This document shows, piece after piece, positions 61,490 through 64,000 of a stretch of 64,000 nt of DNA. The stretch is taken from the NCBI GenBank assembly GCA_004292595.1, contig RDXM01000084.1:1-64000 (forward strand), given 5' to 3'. The stretch's first letter is position 1; every line of letters begins with the position of its first letter. The stretch comes from Candidatus Kapaibacterium sp. GTDB taxonomy: Bacteria > Bacteroidota > Ignavibacteria > Kapaibacteriales > UBA4661. Position numbers and translations under genes: made by a program. The notes beneath the pieces are model-generated. The model searched no databases, was not told the origin of the DNA, and worked only from the letters and a program-made list of their open reading frames with translations.

Positions 61490-63112
61490 ATGAAATCCCT
61501 CCACACCCTTCTCACCGCGCTGCCGCACTTTACCATGACTGGCGACGAACACGCTCTCGCCCGCGCCGTTACTGGCATTTACTACGATTCTCGCCAATGC
61601 GCAGAGGACGCACTTTTTGTGGCAATGCGTGGTATGGCGGTGGATGGCTATGACTTCATACCGCAAGCAATAGAGCGGGGTGCGCGATGTATTGTCGCCG
61701 AGCGCGAGTACGACGCGCCCTCTGGCGTTACGGTGGTGATTGTTTCCGATGCCAGAAAAGCACTCGCTTCACTCTCCCACGCTTGGTTTGACGAGCCTTC
61801 CGAGAAATTGCACGTTTTCGGCGTAACGGGAACAAACGGCAAAACAACGACAACATTTATGTTGAAGTCCCTTCTTGAAGCGCGTGGCGAAAAGGTAGGA
61901 ATTATCGGCACAACAGGCAATTACATTGGCGCGGAGGTGATTCCGTCCAGCTTTACCACACCCGAAGCACCCGAACTCTGCGCCTTGTTTGTGGAAATGC
62001 GCAAGCGCGGCGCGACGGCGATTGTGATGGAGGTCAGTTCTCACGCGCTTACACTGGAGCGGGTGCATAGAACACACTTTCGTGGCGCGATTTTCACCAA
62101 TCTCACGCAAGACCATTTGGACTTCCACGAAACAATGGAAAAGTACGCGGCTGCCAAACAACGCCTTTTTACGATGCTTCCCGCCGATGCTTTGATTGCA
62201 GTGAACGGCAGTGATACGTGGTCGGCGTTTATGACAAAAGAGAGTGTTGTTCCCGAGCAGCAACGACGCGCTTTTTGGCGGACATTGGCGCAAAGTGGTC
62301 AGGGAAATAGTCAGAAAAATAGCGAGGAAAAGAGTCAAAAAAATAGCAACGATGTGGAAATTATTGCCATTCGTCTCGGCTTCACGGAGACCGCATTTAC
62401 GCTCTCGGCAGAGGGAAAAAGCTATGATTTTACCATGTCGCCGATTGGTGGGTTTAATGTTGATAATGCTGCTGGATGTCTTGTCATGATGCGGCTTCTG
62501 GGTGCGACGTGGGAAGAATTACAAGGATATATGCAGCGTGTGGAAGGTGCACCCGGAAGAATGCAGCGTATTCCGCTCGTGAAATCAACGAAGCAAGAAC
62601 CTGAAACGCAAGGAATGACGGGCGATGCAGCCGTTGCGATTGTGGATTATGCACATACGCCAGATGCACTTGAAAAAGCCTTGCTGTCCTGCGTGGAATT
62701 GCGCAATTCGCTCACAACAGGCTCAAACGCCAGTAGTGAAGAGGCTTCGAGGCAGAAAGGGCGTATTTTCTGCGTCTTTGGCTGCGGCGGCAACCGCGAC
62801 CGCACCAAACGCCCGAAGATGGGAGCTTGCGCGGCAGAACTGGCGGATTTCATCATTCCCACCAGCGATAATCCACGCGAAGAAGAGCCACTTGCTATTT
62901 TGGATGATATTTTAGCAGGAATTCCGAAAGAAAAATTTGCCACAACCCGCGTCCTTGCTGATAGGCGCGAAGCCATTCAGTACGCTATTGGCGCAGCGCG
63001 AGCGGGCGATATTGTCCTCATTGCGGGCAAAGGGCATGAAAATTATCAAATCATTGGCAACGAGCGTATTCACTTCGATGATGCGGAAGAAGTGCAGAAA
63101 TGCTTGCGGTGA
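61490..63112 (+). CDS. murE: UDP-MurNAc-L-Ala-D-Glu:meso-diaminopimelate ligase
   Basis: The 540-residue protein adds the third peptide residue to the peptidoglycan precursor in the cytoplasm. Visible motifs are the ATP loop VTGTNGKTTTTFML (about residue 112), GIIGTTGNYIGAEVIPSSFT, VMEVSSHALTLERV, FTNLTQDHLDFHETM with the carbamylated-Lys region just after, VDYAHTPDALEKAL and the substrate-selecting TSDNPREEEPLAI. DNPR indicates meso-diaminopimelate. A low-complexity insert with SQKNS repeated lies near residues 268-285, making the protein longer than the usual 480-500. It is followed by hisC 91 bases on. Confidence 0.96.
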   Translation: MKSLHTLLTALPHFTMTGDEHALARAVTGIYYDSRQCAEDALFVAMRGMAVDGYDFIPQAIERGARCIVAEREYDAPSGVTVVIVSDARKALASLSHAWFDEPSEKLHVFGVTGTNGKTTTTFMLKSLLEARGEKVGIIGTTGNYIGAEVIPSSFTTPEAPELCALFVEMRKRGATAIVMEVSSHALTLERVHRTHFRGAIFTNLTQDHLDFHETMEKYAAAKQRLFTMLPADALIAVNGSDTWSAFMTKESVVPEQQRRAFWRTLAQSGQGNSQKNSEEKSQKNSNDVEIIAIRLGFTETAFTLSAEGKSYDFTMSPIGGFNVDNAAGCLVMMRLLGATWEELQGYMQRVEGAPGRMQRIPLVKSTKQEPETQGMTGDAAVAIVDYAHTPDALEKALLSCVELRNSLTTGSNASSEEASRQKGRIFCVFGCGGNRDRTKRPKMGACAAELADFIIPTSDNPREEEPLAILDDILAGIPKEKFATTRVLADRREAIQYAIGAARAGDIVLIAGKGHENYQIIGNERIHFDDAEEVQKCLR

Positions 63113-63203
63113 GCAGATAATTCCACCATACATTTTGTCAAAACTCTTCCCAAAACAGACCAGAGGGTTTAAACCCAATGTTCCTTCTTCAAACCAAGAT
63201 TCT

Positions 63204-64000
63204 ATGCGCTCTTTAGACCAATTACTCCGCAAACATATTCTTGCCGTCAAACCCTACGCTTCCGCTCGAAGCGAATACACGGAAACCGCCAAAACCGCAT
63301 CAACACAGGTTTGTGAGGCAAATGTTTTTTTAGATGCGAATGAAAATGCCTTTGGTTCGCCAGCAGCATTGGCGGTGAGTCGTTATCCCGACCCGCTTCA
63401 AATCTCGCTCAAGCAGCGTATCGGCGCAATAAAAGGATTGCCAGAGAGCGGTCTCGACCCGATACAGACGCTCTTTCTTGGCAATGGCAGCGATGAGCCG
63501 ATTGACCTGCTCTTACGCGCTTTTTGCGAGCCAATGCCCGAAAACACTGATAAAACCACGCACGAAGCAGACACGGACAATATCATCATCACACCGCCAA
63601 CATATGGAATGTACGAAGTGAGTGCGGCAATCCACAACGTGCGCGTCCGCCGCGTACCGCTTCGGAAGGACGCTGCGGGCTTTCATCTTGTTGCGGAGGA
63701 AGTGCTTGCTGCCGTTACGCCGCGCACAAAAATTATTTTCCTGTGTTCGCCAAACAACCCAACGGGAAATAGCCTTGACCCCAGCGCGATAGAGCGTATC
63801 ATTACTGGCTTTGACGGCATTGTGGTTATTGACGAAGCGTATATTGATTTCGCGCCAGAGCAGAGCTTTCTTTCGCGCTTGCACTTGGCAGCATTTCGCC
63901 ATGTTGTGGTCTTGCAAACCTTCTCCAAAGCGTGGGGAATGGCGGCATTGCGGCTTGGGATGGCGTTTGCCGCGCCAGAAATTATTGCGGTGTTGAACAA
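63204..64000 (+). CDS. hisC: Histidinol-phosphate aminotransferase, truncated by the window edge
   Basis: The frame starts with the ATG at 63204 and runs without a stop to the window end, giving the first 265 residues of a usual 350-370. The PLP-dependent aminotransferase class I/II fold is clear: NVFLDANENAFGSPAALAVS, YPDPLQISLKQRIGA, FLGNGSDEPIDLLLRAF, TPPTYGMYEVSAA, FLCSPNNPTGNSLDPS, VVIDEAYIDFAPE, and the PLP-binding Lys in LQTFSKAWGMAALRLG. This fits HisC, which makes L-histidinol phosphate in histidine synthesis. A charged insertion rich in Asp/Thr (near residue 113) is slightly unusual. Confidence 0.94.
   Translation, partial: MRSLDQLLRKHILAVKPYASARSEYTETAKTASTQVCEANVFLDANENAFGSPAALAVSRYPDPLQISLKQRIGAIKGLPESGLDPIQTLFLGNGSDEPIDLLLRAFCEPMPENTDKTTHEADTDNIIITPPTYGMYEVSAAIHNVRVRRVPLRKDAAGFHLVAEEVLAAVTPRTKIIFLCSPNNPTGNSLDPSAIERIITGFDGIVVIDEAYIDFAPEQSFLSRLHLAAFRHVVVLQTFSKAWGMAALRLGMAFAAPEIIAVLN

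Noticed and set aside
1-64000. rRNA, tRNA or riboswitch genes
   Set aside because: I looked for conserved tRNA arms, rRNA segments and common riboswitch cores and saw none; a covariance-model scan would be decisive.

Overview
The window reads as chromosomal DNA of a Gram-negative member of the Bacteroidota/Chlorobiota (FCB) group. The evidence is TonB-dependent uptake with a Bacteroidota-style exbB-exbD-exbD-tonB cluster, C-terminal type IX secretion (Por) sorting-like domains on two exported proteins, a CUB/BNR-repeat secreted protein, OstA/LptA, a meso-diaminopimelate type MurE, and many beta-rich outer-membrane proteins of lineage-specific sequence. A Kapabacteria/Ignavibacteria-like lineage is my guess; the sequence alone does not settle it. 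No rRNA, tRNA or CRISPR array was seen.

Layout. 0.2-9.5 kb (+): an MDR oxidoreductase, RsmB rRNA methyltransferase, an OstA-like LPS-transport protein, MalQ, a PIN-domain toxin-antitoxin pair, an EamA transporter and an exported protein. 9.7-21.2 kb (-): a long co-directional array. Read in transcription order it is a YfiR-like periplasmic protein, an exported linker protein, a TonB-dependent receptor, an FAD amine oxidase, SiaA phosphatase, SiaB kinase, SiaC phosphoprotein, a class III adenylate cyclase with a coiled-coil stalk, an exported Por-sorted protein and MurQ. This is the most interesting region: a SiaABC partner-switching module whose output appears to be a cAMP-type cyclase instead of the diguanylate cyclase SiaD, placed next to a YfiR/TonB-receptor pair. 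21.6-31.3 kb: an M28 peptidase, an OmpA-like protein, an FGE-fold protein, a large CUB/BNR secreted protein and two small envelope proteins. 31.3-42.4 kb (-): MutS, a polytopic membrane protein, CtlX-like amidinotransferase, a REC-histidine kinase, a TPR protein and ribosomal protein S1 with an RG-rich tail. 43-45.6 kb (+): a lipoprotein, an alpha/beta hydrolase and DedA. 45.6-46.6 kb: a decayed IS630-type element. 46.7-53.5 kb (-): a STAS-exbB-exbD-exbD-tonB-small membrane protein-PstS-like-TPR cluster. 54.3-58.7 kb (+): a large multi-PAS histidine kinase and a REC-histidine kinase. 58.9-64 kb: CdsA, an exported protein, TruA, MurE and a HisC that runs off the window.

The intergenic DNA is unusually rich in palindromic dispersed repeats. 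The main family is a roughly 78-bp element with two self-complementary arms around a conserved centre; it has five good copies and two degraded ones. Others are a composite palindrome with a TTCGACAGGCTCAG core, pyrimidine-rich CCTTTATCC/CTTCATCC repeats, GAGACAAGG palindromes and a non-autonomous element sharing the 14-bp ends of the IS630-type remnant. Several of these lie just upstream of genes and create false N-terminal extensions, so starts were chosen downstream of them.
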